Positions 34,555-43,879 of a DNA stretch of 59,538 nucleotides are shown here, piece after piece. Both the position numbers and the translations under genes were made by a program. This stretch comes from Neptunomonas marina (lineage in GTDB: Bacteria; Pseudomonadota; Gammaproteobacteria; Pseudomonadales; Balneatricaceae): assembly GCF_004005935.1 (NCBI RefSeq), contig NZ_SACQ01000011.1, positions 1-59,538 on the forward strand. Direction: 5' to 3'. A model generated the notes under the pieces. The model worked only from the letters and a program-made list of their open reading frames with translations. It did no database searches and was not told the origin of the DNA. Within the stretch, counting starts at the first letter, position 1, and each line of letters begins with the position of its first letter.

Positions 34555-36039
34555 ATGAGCCAAACGATCATGATTCAAGGCTGCACATCCGATGCAGGAA
34601 AGAGCTTTTTAGTAACAGCACTGTGCCGCGTACTGGCAGATCGTGGTTTTCGAGTTGCGCCATTTAAGCCACAGAATATGGCTTTAAATAGCGCCGTTAC
34701 GGCAGAGGGCGGAGAAATAGGCCGCGCACAAGCCGTACAAGCCCAAGCTGCACGCTGTGCACCACACGTTGATATGAACCCGATTCTACTCAAACCCAAT
34801 AGCGATATTGGCGCTCAAGTGATCGTGCATGGCCACGCCATTGGCAATATGGTGGCTACCCGCTACCACAGCTACAAACCCACTGCGATGCAGGCCGTGC
34901 TGGAATCACACCAACGCTTAGAGCAGCAAGCCGATTGGGTTGTTGTGGAGGGCGCAGGCTCACCTGCAGAGATCAACCTGCGCGAAAACGACATCGCCAA
35001 TATGGGATTTGCCGAAGCGGCCGATTGCCCCGTGATTCTCATCGCAGATATCGACCGCGGTGGCGTGTTTGCGCACCTGGTTGGCACGCTAGAGCTACTG
35101 TCGCAAAGCGAGCAAGCACGCGTTATTGGCTTTGTGATTAACCGTTTCCGTGGTGATATCTCACTGTTGCAGTCCGGCGTGGATTGGCTCGAAGCTAGAA
35201 CCGGCAAGCCAGTGCTTGGCGTGATTCCCTATCTACAGGGGTTACATCTAGAAGCCGAAGACGCTGTAAATACGCAAACCACCCATGCCGAGAGCGCTGA
35301 GCTGTTGCGCGTTGTTGTGCCCGTATACCCGCGCATTAGCAACCATACAGATTTCGACGCACTGCGCTTACACCCGCAGGTGGATATCAGCTTTATAGGC
35401 CCCAACCAAACGATACCGCCTGCCGACCTTGTGGTGCTCCCGGGCTCCAAGTCCGTTATTCGCGATCTTACATGGCTGCGCGAGCAAGGCTGGGAGGATT
35501 ATTTACAACGCCATCTACGCTTTGGCGGCAAACTGCTGGGCATCTGCGGCGGTTACCAAATGCTTGGCAACACCATTAGCGACCCAGAACATATTGAATC
35601 CGAGATAACGGATATTGCTGGGCTTGGCTTTCTAACAGCAACCACCGTACTAACCCCGAACAAGCAGCTGGTTAACGTCTCGGGTAGCTTTTGCGGGACG
35701 CAAACACCGGTGACAGGGTATGAGATCCACTGCGGTATCACACATAGCGAGCGTGAAGATCGCCCTTTCATTCAACTCGCTGATAAAGGGGAGGGGATGA
35801 TAGACCCTCCAAATCAGGTTGCTGGCAGCTACCTGCACGGCCTGTTCGACCACCCTGAGGCGTTAACTCATCTATTAAGCTGGGCGGGACTCAAGCAGGT
35901 GGAGTCTATCGATATTGATGCGATTCATGAAACGAGCATTCAAGAAGCGGCAAACACGCTGTCTGAACATATGGATATTGATCAAATGCTGAGTCACATT
36001 AAGACATGGCAAGGCACGAAACACGATTCCTGCAAGTAA
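34555..36039 (+). CDS. cobQ: Cobyric acid synthase CobQ/CbiP
   Basis: 494 aa. The ATPase start [20 protein letters not shown] and [26 protein letters not shown], and the amidotransferase segment [11 protein letters not shown] with the nucleophile Cys near residue 330 are all present. It amidates side chains b, d, e and g. Last gene of the island; a GGCGCT/AGCGCC hairpin lies 110 bases beyond. Confidence 0.95.
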   Translation: MSQTIMIQGCTSDAGKSFLVTALCRVLADRGFRVAPFKPQNMALNSAVTAEGGEIGRAQAVQAQAARCAPHVDMNPILLKPNSDIGAQVIVHGHAIGNMVATRYHSYKPTAMQAVLESHQRLEQQADWVVVEGAGSPAEINLRENDIANMGFAEAADCPVILIADIDRGGVFAHLVGTLELLSQSEQARVIGFVINRFRGDISLLQSGVDWLEARTGKPVLGVIPYLQGLHLEAEDAVNTQTTHAESAELLRVVVPVYPRISNHTDFDALRLHPQVDISFIGPNQTIPPADLVVLPGSKSVIRDLTWLREQGWEDYLQRHLRFGGKLLGICGGYQMLGNTISDPEHIESEITDIAGLGFLTATTVLTPNKQLVNVSGSFCGTQTPVTGYEIHCGITHSEREDRPFIQLADKGEGMIDPPNQVAGSYLHGLFDHPEALTHLLSWAGLKQVESIDIDAIHETSIQEAANTLSEHMDIDQMLSHIKTWQGTKHDSCK

Positions 36040-36151
36040 AGATACATCAGTGCAGAGTTATGCCGCCAAGAGAAAATCCATTCAAAACCAGCAACATATA
36101 GACAAACGCTTACGTGCGGATGTAACCTGCGCGGCCAATTTTTACTCAAAA

Positions 36152-36167
36152 GGCGCTGACCAGCGCC
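36152..36167. terminator. Hairpin after the cobalamin operon (weak terminator)
   Basis: GGCGCT-GACC-AGCGCC is a compact GC-rich stem-loop in the gap after cobQ. No T-run follows on the plus strand, so termination is uncertain. Confidence 0.3.
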
Positions 36168-36213
36168 TGCTGCAAGCAAAGTCTTGTCAGAAACAGCTAC
36201 CAAAGAGAACAAG

Positions 36214-36690
36214 ATGATCAGTTTTAATCTCGATGCTGGGCGTTTTAATTTTAGAAGTGCAGCTGTCATTATTCACGATGACCATGTGCTGATTCACCAA
36301 GTGGTTGGAGATGATTTCTGGGCACTACCTGGCGGGCGCGTGGAGTTTTTAGAGGCATCTCGCCAAACAATCGAGCGTGAGATGCTTGAAGAGCTCGGCA
36401 TAAGATGCGAAGTCACCCAGCATCTATGGCATGTGGAGAGCTTCTATGAATTTGAATCCAAGCATTATCACGAGATGGGCAACTACTTTCTAGTCCGCCC
36501 AATCGACCCTCCAGAGATTATATCCAATGCCGACTTTGCAGGGATCTAAGACACGGTGAATCTTGTGTTTCGGTGGATACCGCTAACTGAATTGCAGCAA
36601 TATAACTTGCAGCCAGCATTTTTGATCGAACGGTTAACAGATCTCCCCACCACGACCGAAGCCTTGGTGATTGATGAAATCCATACCTAA
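36214..36690 (+). pseudogene. Nudix hydrolase interrupted by an in-frame stop codon
   Basis: Starts at ATG 36214 (MISFNLDAGRFNFRSAAVII). The Nudix box runs GGRVEFLEASRQTIEREMLEELG (spanning about residues 40-62). At 36547 the frame meets TAA after NADFAGI. Beyond it the same frame continues for 46 codons (DTVNLVFRWIPLTELQQYNL and onward, ending VIDEIHT), which is the usual Nudix C-terminus. One base change from a sense codon explains it. The first part contains the complete catalytic box but lacks the final helix. The stop at 36690 overlaps the next gene. Confidence 0.8.
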
Positions 36691-37147
36691 TTGGGCTGGC
36701 CTAATAGAGCAACGACAATATAAAGCCTGCCCAGTCGTCATAAGAGAAACCGAGCAGGGCACAGACGTGCTGGTTTTCCGCCACCCACTTGCTGGAATAC
36801 AGCTAGTGAAAGGCACCGTTGAACCCGGCGAACATGTGCAAGACACAGCACTGCGCGAACTGGAAGAAGAAGCCGGCATCAGCTCAGCAAAGGTCATACA
36901 AGATCTAGCTATCTGGCCTGCTGATTACGAACAGCAAGTGTGGCACTTTTTACTCTGTGAAACTCAAACGCTGCCAGAGCGCTGGAACCACATGGCTAGC
37001 GATGATGGCGGGCATCGCTTTGAACTCTTTTGGCATCCACTTTGCGAACAGCCCGATAATCACTGGCATGATGTCTATGTACGGGCATTACAGACCATTC
37101 AACAACGTCTAAAGGAAGCCAGACTGAAAATGGAGAACTCAGAGTGA
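36674..37147 (+). CDS. Nudix hydrolase
   Basis: 157 aa from ATG 36674, overlapping the end of the broken Nudix gene. The Nudix box GTVEPGEHVQDTALRELEEEAG has the full GX5EX7REUXEEXG pattern. Before it, VLVFRHPLAGIQLVKG; after it, a WHFLLC strand. Substrate unknown; such enzymes cleave nucleoside diphosphates linked to other groups. Coupled to the next gene through GTGA. Confidence 0.85.
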   Translation: MKSIPNWAGLIEQRQYKACPVVIRETEQGTDVLVFRHPLAGIQLVKGTVEPGEHVQDTALRELEEEAGISSAKVIQDLAIWPADYEQQVWHFLLCETQTLPERWNHMASDDGGHRFELFWHPLCEQPDNHWHDVYVRALQTIQQRLKEARLKMENSE

Positions 37148-37554
37148 CAGATAAGCGAAAAACCGAGCTTTCAGCGCAGCATTTTACTGAGTTACTCGCC
37201 ATAGCGCGGCGCAAAACGATCTTTGATCAGTCTAATCCTTGGTACCAGGGGCCAGAAACTTATCTCGAAGCGATGAAGCGGGAAATCGATGAAGTCGTCG
37301 AAGAAATTCCAAAGCATCGGGCGTGCTTTCTCGAAGATGAGCTGGGTGATCTGCTGTGGAATTATCTCAATATATTGCTGGCGCTGGAACAGCAGACAGG
37401 TATCGACTCAGATGCCGTTTTAGCGCGCGCCTGTAAGAAGTATGAAGATCGAATATCCGGGATTGAAAATGGCCAGCTTTGGAAAGACATTAAAGCACAG
37501 CAAAAATCTGAGCTACTGACAGAGCAACAAGCTAGAGACAACAAGGCCGACTAA
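37144..37554 (+). CDS. MazG-like NTP pyrophosphohydrolase
   Basis: 136 aa from a GTG that overlaps the previous stop. EAMKREIDEVVEEI and FLEDELGDLLWNYLNIL supply the EExxE and ExxD metal-binding pattern of all-alpha NTP pyrophosphohydrolases (MazG). It is expected to hydrolyse NTPs or dNTPs to monophosphates. With two Nudix genes before it, this is a small nucleotide-pool cleaning cluster. Confidence 0.82.
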   Translation: MTDKRKTELSAQHFTELLAIARRKTIFDQSNPWYQGPETYLEAMKREIDEVVEEIPKHRACFLEDELGDLLWNYLNILLALEQQTGIDSDAVLARACKKYEDRISGIENGQLWKDIKAQQKSELLTEQQARDNKAD

Positions 37555-38105
37555 GCAGGCGCTAGTAAAAGACATTCAGCTTGATTAACGCGTGCGCAGC
37601 TTGCCATTCGAAAATTCCTGCGGTGTTCTAAACAGCCAGCATGTCCAGAATGTTGAAAACCGAGTTGTGCCAACCAGTGCGTTAATGCCGACTATGTCAT
37701 TTGTCGGCATTAGCAATAAACGACTCAAAACATACCAGTAGAAACACATCTCCTTGAGCAAAATACCATTCAAGCACCGTAGGTCACACCTCAAAGCCAT
37801 ACCGAACCCGCAAAGACTAGAGAATTGAACTAAGTGCTCACAGTTATCTAAAGGCTTAAATATAGACAAATACTGAAAATACAAAGATTCGCATAATATA
37901 TATTATGTTAAATTGTGTAATTAGAAAGCAGTAGCCATATTCCATCGTGGTGCTGACTATGGTTAACAAGGTTTTAGCATGATCTTCGAGCAAACGGCCT
38001 GCTTGCTCCTATCGTGCGGAGAGCTTCGTAAAATACTTTTTCGTGGGTAAAGTGTCGAAAAGAACAACGTAGCGCACGCTGCTCTATCACTTCTAACGTG
38101 AGTTT
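37555..38105. other. Intergenic stretch with a hairpin and a doubtful 99-aa frame
   Basis: No convincing gene. A hairpin ATGCCGAC/GTCGGCAT (37687-37711 region) lies inside a minus-strand open frame (37585-37884) that ends FSTFWTCWLFRTPQEFSNGK. That peptide is Cys/Trp-rich without family features. It may be part of a dispersed intergenic repeat. The 37890-37930 part is strongly AT-rich. Confidence 0.35.
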
Positions 38106-39047
38106 TTATCCATCGTTCTGCATTGTGTCCCAGAAGTCAGAGTCCATCTCTTTGATTTCGATATGCTGTTTTGTTTGCATTCCTAGGCTGTAGTCATAGA
38201 TATACTTGGCTAACTGTTCGCCATTAATCAAAACCAAATTTGTCGTGCCATTCAAACCATCAGCATAAGCAATCGCACCTGAGCTGTATGAGGATGTTGT
38301 GATGAAGACGCCTTTGTTAGATTGCGCAACCGCAAGTGCACCTACAAACTTCTGAACCTCTTCGCGTCCTACAGTGTTGTTTCTTGCATAACGTTTTGCC
38401 TGAATATGAATTTTTCCAAGGCCTAGAACATCTTCTTTGATGATTCCGTCTATACCACCGTCATTTGAAGCTTGAGTAACCGTTCCGGCATTTTTTACCT
38501 GGCCTCCGTATCCCATAAGCTCCATGAGTTTCACAACAAGGCCTTCAAACTCTGATGGCGTCTTGCTTAACACCGTATCTATGATTTGATCATAAGTAGA
38601 CTGTCGGATGCTCTCGTAAGCGGTGTTCAGCATCTCTTGAGGCGTCTGATTGCTGGCAGGCATCAACTCATCTGATTCGTCATCAACGTCTTTCGTTGCC
38701 TTTGTAGCTTTCTGCTCAGCGGCTCTTAGTGCCATCTGTTCCTTAACATAGGTCTGGACCTCGCTAGGGCTTTTACCGAGAAACGCTTGCGCAGCTTCCG
38801 TGTTTCTATACACACCTCTGCGCGGCCTTTCTGTGAGCCCACTGTTTGTTAAGTAACTCAGCGCCCAGCTAATCCGATCCAAAAAAATTGCCCCTTTACC
38901 GGAATCATACTCCTGGGCGATTTGCTCAGCCGTCAGCCCAAACTCTGCTGCTAACGGTAATTCAAGACCTCTGATTTTTTGTTCCCCATGCACATCCAGA
39001 TAACGCAAAATGTTCGGCATGATCTCATTGTATTTTGGGATAGACAT
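38106..39047 (-). CDS. mrr: Mrr-type restriction endonuclease
   Basis: 313 aa. The N-terminal winged-helix part runs to about residue 100 (ISWALSYLTNSGLTERPRRG), followed by a charged linker. The C-terminal Mrr catalytic domain carries GGIDGIIKED then IHIQAKRYARN, the D-(Q)xK nuclease core, and GVFITTSSYSSGAIAYA. Mrr cuts DNA with foreign methylation. It is the last gene of the minus-strand type I island, after hsdR. Confidence 0.9.
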   Translation of the reverse strand: MSIPKYNEIMPNILRYLDVHGEQKIRGLELPLAAEFGLTAEQIAQEYDSGKGAIFLDRISWALSYLTNSGLTERPRRGVYRNTEAAQAFLGKSPSEVQTYVKEQMALRAAEQKATKATKDVDDESDELMPASNQTPQEMLNTAYESIRQSTYDQIIDTVLSKTPSEFEGLVVKLMELMGYGGQVKNAGTVTQASNDGGIDGIIKEDVLGLGKIHIQAKRYARNNTVGREEVQKFVGALAVAQSNKGVFITTSSYSSGAIAYADGLNGTTNLVLINGEQLAKYIYDYSLGMQTKQHIEIKEMDSDFWDTMQNDG

Positions 39048-39115
39048 GGCTTTTCCGTAATTTTCTATTGCTTATTAAACTTTAAAATAAATATTTAACT
39101 TAATGATATATATGA

Positions 39116-42100
39116 CTATTTTAGTCTATTCATTAGAAGCTCAAACACAACTCTAGCAAACCCATTGGCGACCTCAGGGTTACTTAGGATCTGCATCATC
39201 TGATTCTGGTGCGCGTCAGAACTATCCATGACTGCATCATCAACTGCTTGCGGGAAATCACCCAAGAACGCCTGTTCAGAGGAGTTGTTTTTGATCTGGT
39301 GCATCACCCTCTCGTTCTCCCCTACTTTGTCCGCAACCGTTCGAGCATAATTAAGCATGTCATCATCGGTGAGGTTATCCGTTATAAATAACTCATTTAG
39401 GCGCTTTAAGATGACAGACAGAAACTCCTCTTTCTTATCTTTAGCTTTCGCAGAACCCATATCGGTATTTGGATCGAGCGTATAGTCGGGTGCATCCTCT
39501 TTCAGCTTTAGGTCTTGCTGGCGTATCTTGGATAAGCGGTAGTGGCTCAGAGTGACATTACTTAAATCTACATCATCGTCCTGATCAACTTTTTCACGCA
39601 GCAGTGGGCGCAGGTGTCTGGCAAACAAGCTGAGTTTTTCGAGCTCTTTATCATCGTAATCAACAATCTGGGACATAAACTCATAGAAGCGTACATAGCT
39701 ACCTAAATCCTTCTTGAAGATTTCCAGAGCGTCCTTTTCCTGCTTACACTCCTTAAAGCTATTTTCCCCATTGGCTATCAGCACCGCATCACCCGAAGCC
39801 TTGCAGCGTTCAAACATCTCTTTTGCGGTTTTGTAAGCATCAACGGCCAGTGCATAGCGCTTCTGCCAACGCTCTACTGCTGGTTTACAGATATTGCTGA
39901 TAGCTGCATTGGACTTGTTTGGAATAAAGAATGCGGTGCAGAACTGCTCTACTTCACTCCAGTTAAAGATGCCCTGTGCTTTAAGCTTCTCAGAAAGGTC
40001 GTAGATAAGGTTTGGATCTGATACATCGGTCAGTTCAGCTGTTTGATAGTAGGGCTGAAAAGCACCCAGAATGTCCTGTGGTTCATTAAAGAAATCCAGC
40101 ACAAACGTGCCTGATTCAGCTTTACCCGGATAAGTACGGTTCAAGCGCGAAAGGGTCTGAACACACTCAACACCACCGAGCTTTTTATCGACGTACATCG
40201 CACAGAGCTTAGGCTGATCAAAGCCCGTTTGAAATTTATTCGCAACCAACATCACTTGGTAATCATCGGAATCAAAAGCCTTGCGCATATCTCGGCCTTT
40301 AAGCGCTGGATTCATCGAGGTTTCAGTGAATTTTTCACCCGCTAATGCATCCGCATTGGGATCATCTTCCGTGAACTCAACCTCACCCGAGAACGCCACC
40401 ATGGCGGTGATATCTTGGTATTTGTTCTCAGCTACATAGCGATCAAAAGCGAGCTTGTAGCGCACAGCTTCTTTACGGGAGCTTGTCACCACCATGGCTT
40501 TAGCTTGGCCACCTAACAACCCCATCACATTGGCTTTAAAGTGCTCAATAATAACCTGCACTTTCTGCGCAATATTGTAATCATGCAGACGAACCCATTG
40601 GTTCAGCTTTACTTTAGCCTTTTTACTATCCACTTCCGCGTCGTGTTCACGTGCTTTCTCGGCAAGCTGATACGCCACCTTATAGGTGGTGTAATTCTTT
40701 AACACATCAAGAATAAAGCCTTCCTCAATCGCTTGGCGCATACTGTACACATGGTAGGCTTTGGGCTTATTCGTTGCGGACGCCGGTAGCGTGGGATCAG
40801 GCAGGCGGCCAAACAGCTCCAGCGTCTTTGCTTTGGGGGTGGCGGTAAACGCAAAGTAACTGAGGTTATCCGAGCCCCTTCGCGCGGCGATGGTCGCATC
40901 AAGAATCTCTTCCGAACTCAGCTCTTCAACGTCTTCTGCATTGTCTACCATGAGTACTTCTTTTAGCTGGCGCGCGGTAGACCCAGATTGGGATGAATGC
41001 GCCTCATCGGCGATGACGGCATAGTTGCGCTCTTTGAGGCTAACACTGTTCTCAATCGCTTTAAGCACAAAGGGGAAGGTCTGAATAGTAACGATGATAA
41101 TCGGCTGGGCTTCTTCTAACGCCGTTGCCAGCTTCTCTGACTTAGAGCCTTGCCCCTCTTTATTATTGATCCGCCCTACCACACCATCCGCATGTTCGAA
41201 CTGATAGATCGTATCCTGTAGCTGATCATCTAAAACCGTGCGGTCGGTCACCACAATCACAGAGTGAAAACGTTTATTGCCCTCAGCATCATACAACGAT
41301 GCAAGTTGATGAGCCGTCCACGCGATCGAATTCGATTTGCCCGAACCCGCACTGTGCTGAATCAGATATTTATGCCCCGGGCCATTCTGGCGCGCATCGC
41401 CCACTAGCTGATTCACCACATCCCACTGGTGATAACGTGGGAAGATCATGGTTTCTTTTTTATATTTCTTGCCCTGCCAATCCTCTTTCTCTTCGATTTG
41501 AAGATGAACGAACTTCGCCAGAATTTTTAACAGATTGTCAGGGGCGAGCACTTCTTTCCAAAGATAAGCCGTCGCATATTCGTTAGGGTCTGCGGGAATA
41601 TCATTCCCGGCTGCGCCTTGCGCCGTACCTTTGTTAAATGGCAGGAAGAAGGTATCTTCACCTTCAAGCTTGGTTGCCATATAGACTTCGTACTGGCTTA
41701 CCGCGAAGTGCACCAAAGCACCACGTTTAAAGGTTAATAATGGCTCTGGTTTATTGGTAACAGGGTCTTTCGGTAAGCGAGTTAGCTTGTATTGTTTAAT
41801 GGCGTTTTCTACCGCCTGCTTAAATTCAGATTTCAGCTCTAGCGTTGCGATGGGCAAGCCGTTCAGAAATAGCACCAGATCAATTCGCCACTTTTTAGCC
41901 TGTTTTCCTGTTTCGGCAAGGTGTTCATCAGTGGCATAGGGGCTGTAAGTTAGCTCAGGTACAACGCGCAAGCGATTCTGTTTATAACGAGCTAACGTAT
42001 CAGGGTTTAAGTCGTGATCGGGTTTGAATTGGCACAGTCTGAAACGTGTTCCACGATCTTTGATCTCATTACGCAGCACACCTAATGTACCGAAGGTTCG

Positions 42101-42376
42101 GAGCTCTTTACTTGCGGCATTTGGGTCTGCTTTTGCAAGCTGAGAGGCTACGCGTTCTAAAAAGTGCTGTTCCGGGTTCTGCGGGTAGAGCTTACCGTAC
42201 TTGGCCCACTGCGTTGGCTGCGTTTCCTTCACAAACGCGAGCAGGTCTTCTTCATATAAAGCCAGCTCACGGTTATAGCCCGCAGGTGCACCCAACAGCC
42301 AACCGTTAGCAACCAGCTGCGCGATAATATCGTTTTGAAAGATAACTTCCTTTGATTTGCTGTTATCAATAGCCAT
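39116..42376 (-). CDS. hsdR: Type I restriction enzyme HsdR (endonuclease/translocase)
   Basis: 1086 aa. The N-terminal nuclease domain includes IATLELKSEFKQAV (PD-ExK core, near residue 180). The SF2 motor has Walker A SAGSGKSNSIAW, VTDRTVLDDQLQ, DEAH in VIADEAHSSQSG, FTATP, and FQTGFDQPKLCAMYVDK. The C-terminal domain is helical. It translocates and cuts DNA when the HsdS-recognised site is unmethylated. Starts 9 bases after the hsdS stop. Confidence 0.95.
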   Translation of the reverse strand: MAIDNSKSKEVIFQNDIIAQLVANGWLLGAPAGYNRELALYEEDLLAFVKETQPTQWAKYGKLYPQNPEQHFLERVASQLAKADPNAASKELRTFGTLGVLRNEIKDRGTRFRLCQFKPDHDLNPDTLARYKQNRLRVVPELTYSPYATDEHLAETGKQAKKWRIDLVLFLNGLPIATLELKSEFKQAVENAIKQYKLTRLPKDPVTNKPEPLLTFKRGALVHFAVSQYEVYMATKLEGEDTFFLPFNKGTAQGAAGNDIPADPNEYATAYLWKEVLAPDNLLKILAKFVHLQIEEKEDWQGKKYKKETMIFPRYHQWDVVNQLVGDARQNGPGHKYLIQHSAGSGKSNSIAWTAHQLASLYDAEGNKRFHSVIVVTDRTVLDDQLQDTIYQFEHADGVVGRINNKEGQGSKSEKLATALEEAQPIIIVTIQTFPFVLKAIENSVSLKERNYAVIADEAHSSQSGSTARQLKEVLMVDNAEDVEELSSEEILDATIAARRGSDNLSYFAFTATPKAKTLELFGRLPDPTLPASATNKPKAYHVYSMRQAIEEGFILDVLKNYTTYKVAYQLAEKAREHDAEVDSKKAKVKLNQWVRLHDYNIAQKVQVIIEHFKANVMGLLGGQAKAMVVTSSRKEAVRYKLAFDRYVAENKYQDITAMVAFSGEVEFTEDDPNADALAGEKFTETSMNPALKGRDMRKAFDSDDYQVMLVANKFQTGFDQPKLCAMYVDKKLGGVECVQTLSRLNRTYPGKAESGTFVLDFFNEPQDILGAFQPYYQTAELTDVSDPNLIYDLSEKLKAQGIFNWSEVEQFCTAFFIPNKSNAAISNICKPAVERWQKRYALAVDAYKTAKEMFERCKASGDAVLIANGENSFKECKQEKDALEIFKKDLGSYVRFYEFMSQIVDYDDKELEKLSLFARHLRPLLREKVDQDDDVDLSNVTLSHYRLSKIRQQDLKLKEDAPDYTLDPNTDMGSAKAKDKKEEFLSVILKRLNELFITDNLTDDDMLNYARTVADKVGENERVMHQIKNNSSEQAFLGDFPQAVDDAVMDSSDAHQNQMMQILSNPEVANGFARVVFELLMNRLK

Positions 42377-42385
42377 CTTACTTCC

Positions 42386-43750
42386 TTAGGATGCGTTTGC
42401 CTGAGCGGGTTGGTTTTCTGGTTGCCAGTTACGAACGTCTATTTTGCCTGTGACAGCGGCTGAAATTAGTGCGACTCGGCGTTCTTTCATTAAATCGACA
42501 CTCTTAACTGATTTACTTATCAAGCGATCCATTTTTTTTAGCTTTGTTTCTAAGTAACTCAAAATATCTTTTTGCTCATCAATAGGAGGCAATGGGATGG
42601 GAAACCTTCCTATTTCTTTGAGTCCTAAATCTGGTACACCAATGCCGTTTGTTTTAATTTTTGCTTCTGTTAATACAAGGTCAGTGTCTAAAACTAAATT
42701 AAGATACTTTGGAAGCACTAGTTCAAAGATTGGTCTTATGACACAGCAGGAATATGAAACAAGAAATTTGATATCAGTTTCTACAAGCCTTGATTTGCCT
42801 AGTGCGGCCCCAATTCTAGAATAAATTATATCATTACGTCTTGGCTTGATTTTTTTTGAGAGACGATTGTAATCAGTGTTGCTTATTTTTTTTACGTCTT
42901 TTTCGAAATTTAGTGTGCCATCATTCAATAAGTCTTTTGCGGAAAGAAATAAAACACCTTCATCAGTAGCTTTAGGCATCTCATGATTTATATCGTTGAT
43001 GGTAGTAGTTATCCATATAAGCCTTTTTAACTGCCAACTTTTTGGAATGGAACCAAACCATTCAACACCTGAGTTTTTCATTGGTACATCGGGGTTTAGC
43101 CCTTTGGTCACGGCATGGCTGATTACTGCCTGACGCTTCTCTTTCAGCAGTTTGATCAGTTGCTGCTGCTTTTCGATCAGAGCGTCGATCTTGGCGGTTT
43201 CGTGATCGAGGAAGCTGGCGATTTGAGCCTGCTCTTCGACACAAGGAAATGCACTGATGAAGTTTTTTACTGTATCTGACGGAACCCGCTTCAATCCCCC
43301 GGCACCTGTCATCGCTGCTGTAGCGATATCCATAAAACTATCTTCTTGAAGTCGATAAAAAAGATATCGGTTATTCGCCTTCGGATTAATTCGTAATACG
43401 TATATTTCTGATGAGCCAAAGCCAAGCTGATTTATAAGACCTTCTGCAATTGCAATGTTCTTATTTTCAAAGCAAGGAGTAACCTTTGCCATCAAAATAT
43501 CGTGGTCGGTAAAATATGTATATCCATCATAAACATCGCGCACAGACCGAACTTCATCCAAGACCAGCATGTCTGTTTTAAGCTTTTCCATCGGTAGAAA
43601 GCTACACTTCAAGTCTCTATCGACATCAGGTTTTTTTGGGGTCAGCTCTGCTATATGTTTGATCTTCGTTAGTTGCCAATGGTTTGGTATTGAGCCGAGC
43701 CACTCAACACCCGATTCTTTATACTCAGGATAACGCGGATATTTACTCAT
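42386..43750 (-). CDS. hsdS: Type I restriction-modification specificity subunit HsdS
   Basis: 454 aa from ATG 43750, preceded by a strong GGAGGTGGG ribosome site. A 35-codon in-frame extension upstream to 43855 is rejected because it reads through a GC-rich repeat. Two target-recognition domains each start with GVEW-(L/F)-GSIP and each ends in a conserved helix (LIEKQQQLIKLLKEKRQAVI in the first). Sequence is AT-rich in the recognition domains, as expected for frequently exchanged parts. Confidence 0.93.
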   Translation of the reverse strand: MSKYPRYPEYKESGVEWLGSIPNHWQLTKIKHIAELTPKKPDVDRDLKCSFLPMEKLKTDMLVLDEVRSVRDVYDGYTYFTDHDILMAKVTPCFENKNIAIAEGLINQLGFGSSEIYVLRINPKANNRYLFYRLQEDSFMDIATAAMTGAGGLKRVPSDTVKNFISAFPCVEEQAQIASFLDHETAKIDALIEKQQQLIKLLKEKRQAVISHAVTKGLNPDVPMKNSGVEWFGSIPKSWQLKRLIWITTTINDINHEMPKATDEGVLFLSAKDLLNDGTLNFEKDVKKISNTDYNRLSKKIKPRRNDIIYSRIGAALGKSRLVETDIKFLVSYSCCVIRPIFELVLPKYLNLVLDTDLVLTEAKIKTNGIGVPDLGLKEIGRFPIPLPPIDEQKDILSYLETKLKKMDRLISKSVKSVDLMKERRVALISAAVTGKIDVRNWQPENQPAQANAS

Positions 43751-43774
43751 ATCCCACCTCCGCCTCAGGACGAG

Positions 43775-43879
43775 GATTTTTTTGTGAGCAGAAGGCGCGC
43801 CTGCGCACAGCGAAGGAGCATAGCCAGCTATGTGACTGAGTGAGCACAGCCGCAACGCGCTGATCGCGGAAAAAGACCG
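43775..43879 (-). repeat. GC-rich palindromic repeat between hsdM and hsdS
   Basis: The 129-base gap between hsdM and hsdS contains CATAGC-CA-GCTATG (43819-43832) with GC-rich GCGCGCC and GCGCG segments on either side. It resembles dispersed intergenic repeats. It differs in composition from the AT-rich genes flanking it. Confidence 0.5.

Noticed and set aside
43751-43855. 35-residue N-terminal extension of HsdS
   Set aside because: It reads through the palindromic repeat. The ATG at 43750 has a strong GGAGG site and begins the family's usual N-terminus.
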